Assembly (NCBI GenBank): GCA_001931875.2
Contig: MSJH02000543.1
Coordinates: forward strand, 1 to 28,117
Direction of reading: 5' to 3'
Source: Byssochlamys sp. IMV 00236
Taxonomy: Eukaryota > Ascomycota > Eurotiomycetes > Eurotiales > Thermoascaceae
Length of the DNA: 28,117 nucleotides
Shown: one piece after another, positions 9,642-20,550 of the stretch
Numbering within the stretch: position 1 is the first letter of the stretch
Layout of the letters: every line of letters starts with the position of its first letter
Program-made: the position numbers and the translations under genes
Notes under the pieces: model-generated
What the model saw: only the letters and a program-made list of their open reading frames with translations
What the model was told of the DNA's origin: nothing
Databases searched by the model: none

Positions 9642-11423
9642 ATGACCGCCTTGAAAAACAGCGAGAAAAAGAAAAAATTTCCAAGGTTTCCCCTTCCTTT
9701 CTTTATGACAACTGTACAAGATCTTGGCTTAACAACCGTTGCTAACAAGGAACAATTTCTAGACTCGGTTATTATTAAAGAATGCCCTGGCGTTGGACGA
9801 TCCTTGGTGACCAAGAAACCGTTGACTCCTGGAGATGTTGTATTGGTTGAGGAACCACTGATCAAGTACAGATTGAATCCATCCTGTCGATCGTCCAATT
9901 CACCTTACTATTCTAAAAAGCTATGGAACAACATCATGTGGATGGTACAATCTGAAGAAGGATATGATGAAGATAAAGAGAGCGTCTATAGCAACAGCAG
10001 CACCGACAGCAGTTATAGTGATGATAGCGATGATGATAATCAAACAATACAATCCGACTTTTGTCCAGGTGTACCTGCAGCCATCTTGGCCTATCTCGAC
10101 CTTTACCCTCCATTTCCTGTCAAAAACCAACGAAAGTACAATAAACAAGATTTTGAATTTTTTTACTACCCTAATCTTGATCATCCAACTGTCCAATTGA
10201 TCCGCTCAGTCACACAGAAAGTAGTAGATACTGAACCACTCTTTAGCCATGTTGATCCACAAGATCTTTGTCAATTCGTTTTAAAGATTTACGCTAATGC
10301 TCATACAGTCACTATACCATCTTTACGAAATGAGCCTACACATTCAAAAAGGAAGGCACGCAGACTATTCTATCAATCGAAATTTGGAGAGAGTACGTCT
10401 TGGGGAAGCGACGACAGAGATACATCATCCATGCCTACTATTGCCCTCCTCCGATGGGGGTCCAAATTTGCTCACTCTTGTTCGCCTAATATGTTCTTAC
10501 GATATGAGCCTACAAAGAATGTGATGATCTTTACAGTCATTCGACCTGTCAAGGAAGGCGAGGTGCTTTCATTCAGCTATCTGCCTGAGGATGACTCAAC
10601 TGTCGGTGGGCTGTTATGTGGATCAACAGAGGATCGTCAAGCAAAACTTGAAAAATTCAAATTCTTCACATGTGCTTGTGAACGATGCTCTGACTGGGAT
10701 TGGTCTCGATCTGTGAATTGCCCTGCCTGTGGCCATGATTGTTATCCTCGTCTTGGGCAATGGAAATGTTTTGAATGTGAACGCAAGTATGAAGATAAAG
10801 AGATTGAGTTCCTTAGCAATGAACAAGACGTAGTTCAAACGGTCATTGGATTTATCACTCGAGTGTATGGTGGGCGACGGCTGGATCAGAATACAATGAG
10901 CTCGCTGGAGCCTCAGTTGATGGACATGCTGAACGGACAAGTGCCAAAGCACCATTGGACCTATGGTCTGATTCATTCTTTATTAGCAGCATATCATCTT
11001 CAGATATTCCCACAAATATATGGTAAAGGTCTGGCGTCTCAGTTAGGACTCACTGCCAAAGGCATAGAAGAGGCACTTGTTTATATTGACTTTTTGAACA
11101 ATGTCATCTTTAAACATGCCAATCCAAAATCAACTTCACACGGTAACCCAATGACAGCGTTCTTTGCCAGCTGGAAATTACTGGCCATAGTGATAGATTT
11201 AGTGATGGATAACACAGTAGACAAGTATGCTAACAAAGAATCTATCATGCTGATTCCCTTGGACAAGGAATGGATAGAACCCCTATGTAAAATAACAGAC
11301 ATTATCCACTCTGAATGGCTTCCACTGATAGAGCAAATCTTTCCTTCACAAAGACCAGTGGTAATTGAAGATATGATTAGACAACTACAAGCATTTCATG
11401 ACCGCGTCCAAAAGACGAAATAA
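9642..11423 (+). CDS. SET-domain protein (SMYD-like arrangement without MYND finger)
   Basis: Intronless, 593 residues from the ATG at 9642. A second ATG at codon 22 (9705) is an alternative start. The SET N-part is seen at about 45-72 (GVGRSLVTKKPLTPGDVVL). The SET core follows, with RWGSKFAHSCSPNMFL (271-286), holding the HSCxPN cofactor signature, and KEGEVLSFSY (304-313). A post-SET CACERC zinc motif (344-349) is followed by another CPAC pair. A Ser/Asp-rich low-complexity insert (about 103-136) sits where SMYD proteins carry the MYND zinc finger, and no MYND cysteine pattern is present. The C-terminal half (about 400-593) is helical, as in SMYD-type proteins. Known role of the family: S-adenosylmethionine-dependent lysine methylation of histones or other proteins. 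The substrate cannot be told. Only 55 bp separate its stop from the WDR59 ATG. Confidence 0.85.
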   Translation: MTALKNSEKKKKFPRFPLPFFMTTVQDLGLTTVANKEQFLDSVIIKECPGVGRSLVTKKPLTPGDVVLVEEPLIKYRLNPSCRSSNSPYYSKKLWNNIMWMVQSEEGYDEDKESVYSNSSTDSSYSDDSDDDNQTIQSDFCPGVPAAILAYLDLYPPFPVKNQRKYNKQDFEFFYYPNLDHPTVQLIRSVTQKVVDTEPLFSHVDPQDLCQFVLKIYANAHTVTIPSLRNEPTHSKRKARRLFYQSKFGESTSWGSDDRDTSSMPTIALLRWGSKFAHSCSPNMFLRYEPTKNVMIFTVIRPVKEGEVLSFSYLPEDDSTVGGLLCGSTEDRQAKLEKFKFFTCACERCSDWDWSRSVNCPACGHDCYPRLGQWKCFECERKYEDKEIEFLSNEQDVVQTVIGFITRVYGGRRLDQNTMSSLEPQLMDMLNGQVPKHHWTYGLIHSLLAAYHLQIFPQIYGKGLASQLGLTAKGIEEALVYIDFLNNVIFKHANPKSTSHGNPMTAFFASWKLLAIVIDLVMDNTVDKYANKESIMLIPLDKEWIEPLCKITDIIHSEWLPLIEQIFPSQRPVVIEDMIRQLQAFHDRVQKTK

Positions 11424-11478
11424 ACATTAAAGAGTGCACGGACCATTCTTCCTTTTTTCTTTTAATTGTTAAAAAGCC

Positions 11479-14400
11479 ATGACTGATTTGGTCGAAAATG
11501 AATTCAATCGAGATAAATTAAGAAGAAGAAAATCAGATTCCAACTTGCTCACACAGAGCATTAATAGCAACAAGAGAGAAAGACTATCTCAGCAACCATT
11601 TTCGTTCAAAAGACAATTTTCTCACTTGAGTGAAACTGATAAACCAGCAGACACCTTTTACGATGCACTCGAAATCAAGTTTCATCACTCAGTAGGGTCA
11701 ATGAGTATAAGTCCTGCGTCGAGAGACGTTGTATTAGCAGGGTACACTTTTATATACATATATATTTATAAAGAGATGCTGTTTTGATAACAATCATATA
11801 TACAAGACGACAGGGTTTAGTCATTATTGATCTTGAAGATCCATGGCTCATTCCAAGAATCGTTCCTCACATGTCCAAGTGGGAAGTGGCTGATGTTCAA
11901 TGGAGCCCGCATATGGCTCGAGAATCATGGATTGCTTCAACTGTAATAAGGAAAAGATGCAGAAGAACATATTCTAAAATGTTTTCATAGTCTAACCAAA
12001 AACTACTGGTTTGGAACTTAAATTACACAGGTTCAAGAGCGATTGAACACGTATTTCATGCACATGTTCGAGCTATTTCCGATATCAACTGGTCCCCCCA
12101 TCACCCAGACATTCTTGCTACATGCTCGGTGGATACCTATGTTCACCTGTGGGATCTACGAGAACCACTAAAAGATCAAGAAGAGGATGCAGATACACAT
12201 ATGCGACCAAGTCACTCATTTACTCCATGGAACGGTAAGTAAAAGTGTGATAATGACCCGATACTTATACAGATCAAAGCTGCCGCAACACAGGTCAAAT
12301 TTAATAGAAAGAATGAATATCTCATTGCCTCTGCTCATGATAAAGACGTCAAGATTTGGGATATCAGAGTATGTATAAATGATCTCAAAATGACCCAAGG
12401 ATCCTTATCTCTTTTTTTTTTTCGTTATAGAAAGGCGCTCTTCCAGTGACAAGTATTACTGCTCACTCAAAAAAGATTTATGGTATTGATTGGAGTCGAC
12501 AAAATGATCACGATATTGTTACTTGTAGTCTTGACAAACTAGTCAAGGTAAGTTGCTTCTTAATATAAAAAGCAACTGATAAACATACCCTTCATCTAGT
12601 TCTGGGACATTAATCATCCAACCACCGAACAAGAAACTATCGTGACCGACACACCTATTTGGAGAGCGAGAAATACACCATTTGGCAACGGCGTGTTAAT
12701 CATGCCTCAGGGCAACGATTCAAAATTGACATTATATAACAGAGCCTCACCCGAGGTCCCTGTACATGCATTTGAGGGTCACCAAGACACAGTTAAAGAA
12801 TTCGTGTGGCGATGGAAAGGTGATATGAACGGACCAGATGGTGACGATCGTGAATTTCAACTGGTCACTTGGTCCAAGGACCAAAACTTGAGGCTTTGGC
12901 CTGTCTCGCCCGAAGTCATGAAATCCGTTGGACATGAGCCCAGCCGGATCAAGACCAAGCTGTCTGCACCCTCTATCGCGTTCGGCGACAAGAAATCCAC
13001 GCGAACCTTTCGTCAGGAACCTGATGAAAGCAAAGATATGAAAACAAGATTGATGGCCGGCGCTGCTGCCACACGACTGACGTCAATGACACCCTTCCGT
13101 TCGGTTGCTCAGCACTCGACCGCAGAGCAAAACTATAAGGAACAGAAATACTCAGCCATTAACCCACTCCTGTGGATGCAGAATGTCAAGACTGTCGGCC
13201 CCACAGGAGAGATACGACGTGACGCAGCAGCAGAGCATTCGTATCAGTCTGTAGCGGACGAGATGTCGACTGTCTTAAATAAGTACTTGCCTGTAGGCGT
13301 CAAGACTGAAAAGATCAATGCGGCGTCTCGTACGTGTACTATTTCCCTACATGGTCCATGGTCCGATACAGGCGATGCACTCTTGCGTATAACCATCCGG
13401 TTCAGTCCTCAATACCCCGATAATAGTCCCCCAGAGTTTGACATTCATAAAAACAGCATGATATCTATCTATTACCGTGCTCACATGACTCAGGACCTGA
13501 TTGCTTTAGCATCAAACTACACGTCTCAAAAAAAGTGGTGTCTAGAACCCTGTATACGGTATCTGCTTGGTGAAAATGTTCAAGAGTCCGAATATGGCAT
13601 CGATCACCACTCTATAGATTCAGCCACGAATAACAACAATGCCAGTCCTGGACACTGGAAAGGTGCAGCTATCGACATTGGAGACTCGGATGATGAGCTC
13701 GGACAAGGATGGGACGCGATGGGTGATGATTTTAGATTTGGTAAACGAGTGAGTATGACGAGTGAACGAGGCGTTATGGTAGACATGTCGACAAAACAAA
13801 GTACGGATGAAAAGGTCCCCTTTCCACGCTTATGCGGTGGTGTATTCTCAGGCAGTGGTAAGAAATGGGGAAAATAGATCGATTTGCATGGATCATTAGA
13901 GTTCTCACACAAAATTACATATAGGACAATTGATATGTTTCTTTTCTACCTTACGTGTGAGAGATACGAACCGTTCGGGTAACTCAAACGCAAAGAATGA
14001 GAATAACCTTCAACAGGACAACCAGTCACATCAGAGTGGCAGAAGTAACAGTGAATACTTTGAAAATACATATAGTGACTTTTATCGACATCCAAGAACG
14101 TACGAACAGTTTGAAGAATATAAAGAAATTGCTGCCATGTCACGACAGGGTAAGAATGCTACTGTACTCGTAGGAGGTACCGGTGGTGCATTTGGCGAAT
14201 ATACTTATGACGACGAGCAAGATGATATGGATGATGATCTAAACACTGTCAACAGCAGTAGTTTGATGCATTATAATACAGGAGTAAGTTGTACAAAAAT
14301 ATGCCAATGTTGGTACTAAACGTAAATAGTCTATGGCAATGAATGGTGCGTTAGATAGTAGTGATAGCCTTTTATATCATGGATCCAAGGCGGATAGAAT

Positions 14401-16066
14401 CAGTCATACTGTAATTATTGTGGACTTTTCAGATAAAATGCCATATAGTCCTTGGCTTGCTAAAGAATACATGTAAGAGAATGGATTGACATGTACCTAA
14501 ATTGAGACTAAAAAGCATTCTGGTCTAGTTTGTCTTCTAAGGACCCAGTGGGGTCATGTATACACAACGCTAAAGTATGCCAAAAGCATGGACGACTTGA
14601 TCTTTATAAAATATGGTATCTTGCTGTTGAAATTCTTCGAGACTGTGTCCCTGAAGATCTAGCTGAGCCTGAGCGTCTTATGCAAGAAGGCCCACAATCA
14701 CTGCCAGATGATAAAAAGAACAAGTTGATATTTATTGATGATGATACTGGACAAGAGATGAAACTACCAGAGATTAGAGCAAAATATGACTACGAACCTT
14801 TGGATTCATTAGTAGCAGCAATATCAACTACCATGAAGCGTGTGAAATGGGGAATGCACCCATTTGGACAAAAATTAGTCTATAATCTGTAAGAAATACG
14901 CAAACATCATGGTTTTATAGACTTATTTTTTGCTCTAGTATACAGCACTTTATTCAAATTGGAGATATCCAAACCGCTGCCATGTTATCATGCATCTTCC
15001 AACTGTCAGCGGGTAAACCATCCACTGCGACCATCCTTACACACAAGGTATTTAGATTTCATTCAGATCTCCTTACTGCGAATACTCATATTTTATTTAG
15101 CCTTCATTGCACTCAGAAAGAACGCCCGAATCTGTCGAACTGGACTATTTCTCACTGAAAGCAAGCCATAAGAATCCCTTTGATTTGCGTGCGAATTCTG
15201 GCCCGAATTCAGAAGTGGCAGAAAAGATATATATAGCACCATTTAGCTCGTCGTATGGAAATAAAACAAGCACTTTCCTTTCCTTTCTGCTAGAAACAGA
15301 AAACAGAAGACTATCGCCTACTATAGACAGAATAACAGATACCCCTAACGACATAGCTATGCCCAAAAGAACGTCAAGTACACGCCTGAGTAAATCACGG
15401 ACGACGACAACGGCAAGTTATACAAAAAAGCTAAAGATACCAAGCAACACAGCGCCTGGCGTACGTCACACCTTATCTCAGAGTCTAGGATCACATTACT
15501 CATCTGCCTCCTCTGCGCCAGCAACACCTTTACAGGATAAAGAGGGCAAACTGCTTCCTTCTTCAGCCACAGCAGAATTAAAGCTGGAGTACTCAAACTT
15601 GGAACAGTTTGATGGCGAGAAATTTTTTGACAGCTTCAATCAGATCCCACTGGTAGATAACAAGAGCATGGCGCAATTAGATGTGTTACGTCTTGGTTAT
15701 GCTGATATGCTCTACCGCTGGAACTTACTAGAATTACGAGCAGAGATCTTAAAGTTTTTGCATCACCAACCTTTTCCAACTGACTACGAACTTGCTTCTC
15801 AGTATGTCCAAGTCTCTTGTCATTCGTGCGGCATTGAGGTATCTAATCACGACAAATATTGCCATCAATGCAGAAAGATTCGTAAGGTGGTAAGATGCAG
15901 TTACTGTCACGTCATGGTGAAAGGATTGATCAACTTCTGTATTCATTGTGGACACGGAGGACATACGTATCACATGGAGGATTGGTTTGTTACTAATCAG
16001 CAAATGTATTGTATGACGGGGTGCGGATGCAAATGCGCTTTAGACGCATTTGAACTTAGAGCATAG
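11479..16066 (+). CDS. WDR59: WDR59 / Mtc5 (Sea3) homologue, SEA/GATOR2 complex subunit
   Basis: Eleven exons deduced: 11479-11741, 11807-11942, 11991-12234, 12280-12368, 12431-12547, 12600-13857, 13925-14283, 14330-14472, 14529-14888, 14939-15047, 15101-16066; 4044 nt, 1347 residues. WD repeats occupy about residues 75-390: for example INWSPHHPDILATCSVDTYV (about 165), ATQVKFNRKNEY, AHDKDVKIWDIR, DKLVKFWDIN and WSKDQNLRLWPV. IWRARNTPFGNG is a WDR59-type signature. An RWD domain lies at about 497-607, and a C-terminal zinc-binding RING-like module at about 1266-1347 (SCHSCG…HCGHGGHTYHMEDWF…TGCGCKC). Known role: with Sea2/Sea4 and Seh1/Sec13 it forms the GATOR2-like SEA subcomplex on the vacuole that relays amino-acid status to TORC1. 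The 15048-15100 intron is less certain than the rest, and a nearby acceptor at 14919-14920 would leave an intron of only 32 nt. Confidence 0.92.
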
Positions 16067-16582
16067 ATGATATGTATATGTGAAATCATCAAACATACTT
16101 TTATATCCTGTTAATATGTTGTATAAAAATAAAAAACTGACAAAAAAGCAATATAGTACTTAAAGCAGCTATGCTTCCTTATGCAGCTTGGCGTTATGTC
16201 ATGGCACAAATGAAAACAAAAACAATAAACTGCATTTTTGTTTATTCAATTCACTAATGTCAGAAAAAGCTTCATTTGTCTTTAGCAATGAAAGCATTAT
16301 ATTACTACTAACAGAGGCATTAAGGTCATCTACAGTAAAAGGGAGAGCATCTTTTATAGTAAGAGTATCGTATTTAAACAATAGAGCTGTTTATTGTATT
16401 TGTCCCTCTTGACTAAACTTTACGTGAGATTAGTCTACATCCTTTATTTGTTACGTGTCTGATTGTGAATTAAAAAAAGCCTCACTTTGCTTTTATGTTT
16501 TCATTATCTCCTTTTCTTTTAAAAAGGATTTCATCGACATTCAATCTTAAAAGTGTATTGTAACCATTAAATATAGTATTTA
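16067..16582. other. Intergenic DNA downstream of WDR59
   Basis: AATAAA-like signals near 16125 probably end the WDR59 transcript. Short ORFs on both strands (for example 16260-16412 on +) have no recognisable motif and look random. Nothing else is supported. Confidence 0.45.
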
Positions 16583-17809
16583 CAGTGAGTTAAAAAAAAA
16601 CTCGTTCCAGCACTTTCCTACCTTGTGGTTTTTTGTGTGTAGCTCACTCTGTAACGGTTTTTTTAAGTGTCTCCTGGAAATTCGAAAAAATGCATAACCC
16701 TACTGTAATTGTTTAATCGTTTGTAATAGTTAAATAGTCCCTTTTTAGCATATATGCAAAGTTTCATGAGTATATAAATGCATTGACACGTCTCTCTTTC
16801 TGCTATCTTTCCTAATAACCTTATACAAATTTTTCAGTTTAATCGATTGGCTCTTTGCCTCAAGATTTACAAAACAACCTTCGTTCTCTTTTGTCTAAAT
16901 TTGATATGGCATTTGAAGAAATTGCCCAGCGTTTACATGCATTCAAATCCACTGTTTCGTGCTATTGTGATGCATGGGGCATTACGCGCCTGGTTCATCT
17001 TAGTGGATGGCCTGCTGTTTTAAACGAAACCGACAAGCCATTGATAAATAGAATTGCGATTACTAGCGAGCTCAAGACTGGTGTGGAAGTTCACCAGCTT
17101 CTCATGACTCTATACGCCACTTTAACTTACTTTACCATCTTGAATGCACTGAAGACTATCGGTCTCAAAGCCCACCCAAAGAGAAAGGCACCATTTTTAT
17201 CCAAGAAGCACAGAGAAGAGTGTCTGAATTGGGCTTTGGCTTATAGGAGCTGGACCATACATGACTGGCAAAAGGTAATCTTCTCTGATGAGTCAAAACC
17301 AACGTCTGGGGCTCGGATGGTATCGAATATTACTGGAGTTTATCTACAAGTGAGCTGCAGCTGCACCACGTCATACCTACGGTTAAGCATGGAGGTGGAA
17401 GCTTGATGGTCTGGAGTTGTATGACGGCGCATGGAATAGGATATATTTGCGAAGTCTACAATGGTAAGATGAACGCTGAAGACTACATCTGAATACTTAA
17501 TGGAGACTTAACGGACACCCTAAATTACTACAATTTGCGTAATGGGGATCTCATATTTCAGCATGACAATGATCCAAGACATACAGCAAAAGTAACCAAA
17601 AAGTATCTACACGAACAAAAGAAGTATACAGTTCCTTCCTGGCCAGCATAATCTCCCAGATCTCAACCTAATTGAACACATTTGGAGACATTTGAAGTTG
17701 AAATTAGCAACGTACGAACAGAGAGCTAGAGGTGTTCACGAGTTGTAGGAAAGAGCGTAAAATGAATGAAATAGGTTTGACGCTGATAAAATGCTGCAAA
17801 AATATACTG
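16583..17809 (+). mobile_element. Degraded Tc1/mariner-type DNA transposon
   Basis: Surrounds the broken transposase described in the next entry. The proposed ends are TA|CAGT at 16581-16586 and ACTG|TA at 17806-17811, matching the usual Tc1 layout (CAGT…ACTG flanked by TA). Beyond these four bases the two ends show little inverted-repeat similarity, so the boundaries are tentative. The implied length of about 1.23 kb is normal for the family. Confidence 0.55.
16855..17757 (+). pseudogene. Tc1/mariner transposase, frameshifted and interrupted
   Basis: The N-terminal helix-turn-helix region reads in one frame up to about 17300 (…IAQRLHAFKSTVS…, LVHLSGWPAVLNETD). The first catalytic Asp lies in IFSDES (17287). 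The frame then shifts near 17300-17307, and homology continues as WGSDGIEYYW…HGGGSLMVWSCM. A TGA interrupts at 17490. The second catalytic Asp is in FQHDNDPRHTA (17575). A TAA at 17649 and a second frameshift at about 17650 follow. The third catalytic residue is Glu in LNLIEHIW (17674), so spacing fits DD34E once an indel is allowed. Tag stop at 17746. No ATG begins the frame (TTG at 16855). The element cannot make active transposase. Confidence 0.9.
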
Positions 17810-17811
17810 TA

Positions 17812-18306
17812 TTTTTATTAATTATTGACATTAATTTTATAAAATGTTGTCATAAAATAAAAAATTATTTGCGTAAAAAGACGACAAAGAAAAATATGTT
17901 TGAATAAAACGACATCATGTCAAAAGAGAGAGAGAGAGAGATAATGGGTATATGTAGAAAAAGAGAGAAAAAGTATGTTTGTATTAGAGCACATATCCTA
18001 ATATTAGTTTTACTTACCACCGAAGTGCATTCTGGGGGGGGTAGCGATAACTACCCAGGATAGTTTAAACAAAATAAAAAAAAAAAAAAGGAACGGAGGA
18101 CAGAGAGAACCCAGAGCACAAGAAGAAGCAATTGGGAGTACGTTCCAGATATACACGCCAGAGAGCAAAGAGGGCGGGACAAGCGAGCTAGAGCAAGGAC
18201 CATGAGGACAGGCTAGTTTTGATTGGCGAATCTTTGAACACTCAGAGGGATACTTGATAACTGCTGTAAAGAAGCAAAAAAAGGACTCAATTAATGTGAG
18301 TTTTTA

Positions 18307-18309
<3 letters not shown>
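17812..18309. other. Intergenic DNA after the Tc1 relic
   Basis: Contains a GA repeat (about 17923-17941), a G8 run (18034-18041) partly included in a perfect 6-bp hairpin (gggtag/ctaccc, 18039-18056), an A-run (about 18075-18090) and a purine-rich stretch (18092-18200). No identifiable gene. Confidence 0.4.

Positions 18310-18339
<30 letters not shown>
18310..18339. repeat. Poly-T run of 30
   Basis: Thirty T on +, so A30 on -. It lies on the 3' side of the minus-strand LINE relic and may be its poly(A) tail. A simple homopolymer expansion is equally possible, because no target-site duplication was found. Confidence 0.8.
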
Positions 18340-18344
<5 letters not shown>

Positions 18345-18859
18345 CAAGTTTCAGGTTCGGGTGCCTGGAACAAAGAAATCTTATCAAATAGGAGCAATCT
18401 ATATTGTGATTATTCAAGAATATGCATTGTCAAATATGACTACATGTTCTTCTAATTTCATGGAAAGACTGAATAAAGAATTTAAACTTTTACAAACAGA
18501 CTAAAGAGGGCTATTTCTAATATTAAGTTAATTTCAACTCCAAGACAGCCCACCTGTTAATATTACGAAAATATTCTTGGCGACGACGAATTTACATTTC
18601 ATGCAACATGAATTTTGTTCTCACCATGGGTGTATTTATTTTCGATCACAGGCGAATTTACTTTCCGGAAAGAGTGTATAGCTTACATTAAGGATACCAT
18701 ATGCAAACCTTCTTTCATATTCTATAGAGTTCCAGTTCCTGAAAAAGGGGTTCTTCCTGTAGGAGCTTGAATAAATATGTGTATAAATATGCATCATTGT
18801 GCATAAATCCGTTTTTTCTCTCTTTCTTTTTTGTTTTGTATAAAACTTCAAATCTGCAT

Positions 18860-19918
18860 AGTGCTGCGATTAGTGTAAAGATCGTAAACTTTTACACTCG
18901 GTAGAACTTAAAAGAACGAGTAATAACTGACTAAAATGCAAACGAAGATAGGACGCGTTGTCTTGAACGTCTCTGATTTCGTCAGTGGAACGCCATGTTC
19001 GCTTTGATCATGTCGGGGGTACATTGGGTACTTTCTTTTGAGAAGATAAAAAAAAAAATTCAAACGTACCTGCAAGAGTATAACCAATAGACTTTTCGCC
19101 TTGGTCTAGAGATTATAGAAAAGGCTCTAATACTAGGTTGTATAAAACAGGTGGCAACGGATCTCCTTGTTTGAGATCTCGTTTCTTTGGAATTGTGCCA
19201 GAGAAGGCTCCATTGACAACTATTTTAATCAGGCTGTTGGCAATCATAGCAATAACAGAGCTCACGACTGAACGGGGAAAGCTCAAGGCTTGGAGAACTT
19301 GACAAAGGTAATCCAGATTGACCCGGTCATAAGCTGTTCCTGGTCAAGGACTAAAGCAAGAGCTGTTCTGTGAGTGTGCCTAGAGGAATGAGCATTTTCC
19401 ATAATGATTTGGTTATCATATCATTTTCAGCAATATAACAGCCAGGAATGATCCCAAATTGATGCTGATTGATAATATTCTTACAGACTTTCATAAACCT
19501 ACTACTAATAATCCTTGCAAACGCCCTAATATCTGTATTAACTAAGGTGATTGGAAGATAGTTCCTCAATTGAGGGAGATCATCCTTTTTAGGGAGGAGA
19601 GCCATAATGGATTCATTCCAAGGCGATGGAAAAAGGCTACGTTGAAGTGCGTCATTATAAACTTTGTGTATAATCGGGTGGAATAATGAGCGCGACATTA
19701 GTAAGTTTAGAATTCATAAGGCAGACCGTTGCTCCCTGCGCTGCTCTGCTTGGGCAACCGCTAGTTATGCTGGATAATTTCTTATATGACTACTAAGATG
19801 GACAGAGCATCGTACTGATCTTCCGTAAGGCACAAGAACTCTGGTAGGTGAGCCAGAAGTTGGTCTAGAGCTAGTTTACTTACTGGATCAGGTGAGTACA
19901 GCTGGGTGTAGTCTAATA
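18860..19918 (-). pseudogene. Non-LTR (LINE) retrotransposon reverse transcriptase relic
   Basis: Read on -, the 19351-19698 segment encodes FPSPWNESIMALLPKKDDL, LRNYLPITLVNTD (the RPISL block) and QFGIIPGC (the QfGFipGR block). After a frame break near 19340 it continues in another frame with AYDRVNLDYLCQVLQ and QGDPLPPVLYNLVLEPF (about 19136-19185). The upstream part (19700-19918) has remnants of …GSNGLPYEF with several stops. Downstream towards 18860, scattered matches (for example RSFKFYRV) suggest decayed thumb-side sequence. The catalytic FADD box is not recognisable. Multiple stops and frameshifts mean it is dead. Such RT blocks are typical of LINE elements; the clade cannot be given. 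Confidence 0.85.
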
Positions 19919-20013
19919 AGCCCAAGCACGCGCGATATAAACAATGGATGCATTTGAGTTATTGCCTTTTAGTCTTTTTACTATGTAGAAAAGAGAGGTG
20001 TGCAACTCCATTA

Positions 20014-20050
<37 letters not shown>
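20014..20050. repeat. Compound CA/TA microsatellite
   Basis: An (AC)n run passes directly into (TA)n: acacac…acatatatatatata. Flanked by ordinary A/T-rich sequence. Confidence 0.9.
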
Positions 20051-20051
<1 letters not shown>

Positions 20052-20189
20052 TCAAATGATAATTTGAATGAATAGAAAAGTGTAAAAAAGATAGGCAAAC
20101 AGTCATGAAACACTTTAGAGATAAACAAAAGTGTGAGTGTAAACCTTATTTTCTTGTAGGAGCAAAACTTCACACAACTAAGAAAAGGG

Positions 20190-20221
20190 TATAAAAAGAG
20201 AGAAATTTGCTTTCATCTCTT

Positions 20222-20252
<31 letters not shown>

Positions 20253-20345
20253 TTTTCTTTTCTCTTTATTTTCTTTTCTCTTTATTTTCTTTTCTCTTTA
20301 TTTTCTTTTACCTTTTTTGGTTGTTCTCTTTGGTCAAGGTAAGTT
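20190..20345 (+). promoter_or_regulatory. TATA box plus long CT-rich tract, promoter-like
   Basis: A strong TATAAAAA at 20190-20197 is followed by about 110 bp of almost pure pyrimidine on + (20208-20320), including three copies of a 16-bp unit of the type cttttctctttatttt. The tract ends at tggtcaag|gtaagt (donor-like, 20338-20344). This arrangement is what strongly expressed fungal genes often show, including a 5'-UTR intron donor, but no intact gene follows. Confidence 0.45.
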
Positions 20346-20537
20346 TTTTTTTTTTATAAACTGACTCAGCAAGGCGATGGTTGTGTGTTCAAGGATTTCT
20401 ATACAATCTCTTTCTATGATGCTCAATACATGTCCTGGACTGACAACGGTCGTTCGTTTCATCACTCAACTGGAGGGCTTTCAGGCAGCCAAAAGGAGAG
20501 TTATAGACATTTGACTGGAATCTTTACAGGGGGATAA
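20343..20537 (+). pseudogene. Orphan coding remnant after the promoter-like tract, family not recognised
   Basis: A 65-codon open stretch without an initiator ATG. It has protein-like composition rich in aromatic residues, with GDGCVFKDFYTISFYD and SWTDNGRSFHHSTGG in its middle and a TAA at 20535. No family could be assigned. It may be the start of a gene whose remainder was lost, or chance coding. The ATG-initiated frame in the same place (20377) gives an unconvincing peptide. Confidence 0.3.
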
Positions 20538-20550
20538 TAGTTAGTTGTAG

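Noticed and set aside
16188..16412. Small ORFs on both strands after WDR59
   Set aside because: No motif, no splice-linked neighbours; they lie where the WDR59 3' flank is expected.
18039..18056. Perfect 6-bp hairpin gggtag/ctaccc
   Set aside because: A short stem next to a G-run with no associated gene; likely chance.
18636..18851. 71-residue minus-strand ORF
   Set aside because: No motif; it overlaps decayed LINE or intergenic sequence and includes a UTR-like K/R-rich start.
20363..20369. TGACTCA, a Gcn4-type site upstream of TYR1
   Set aside because: It is about 1.1 kb from the TYR1 ATG and inside the orphan remnant; a seven-base match is expected by chance at this scale.
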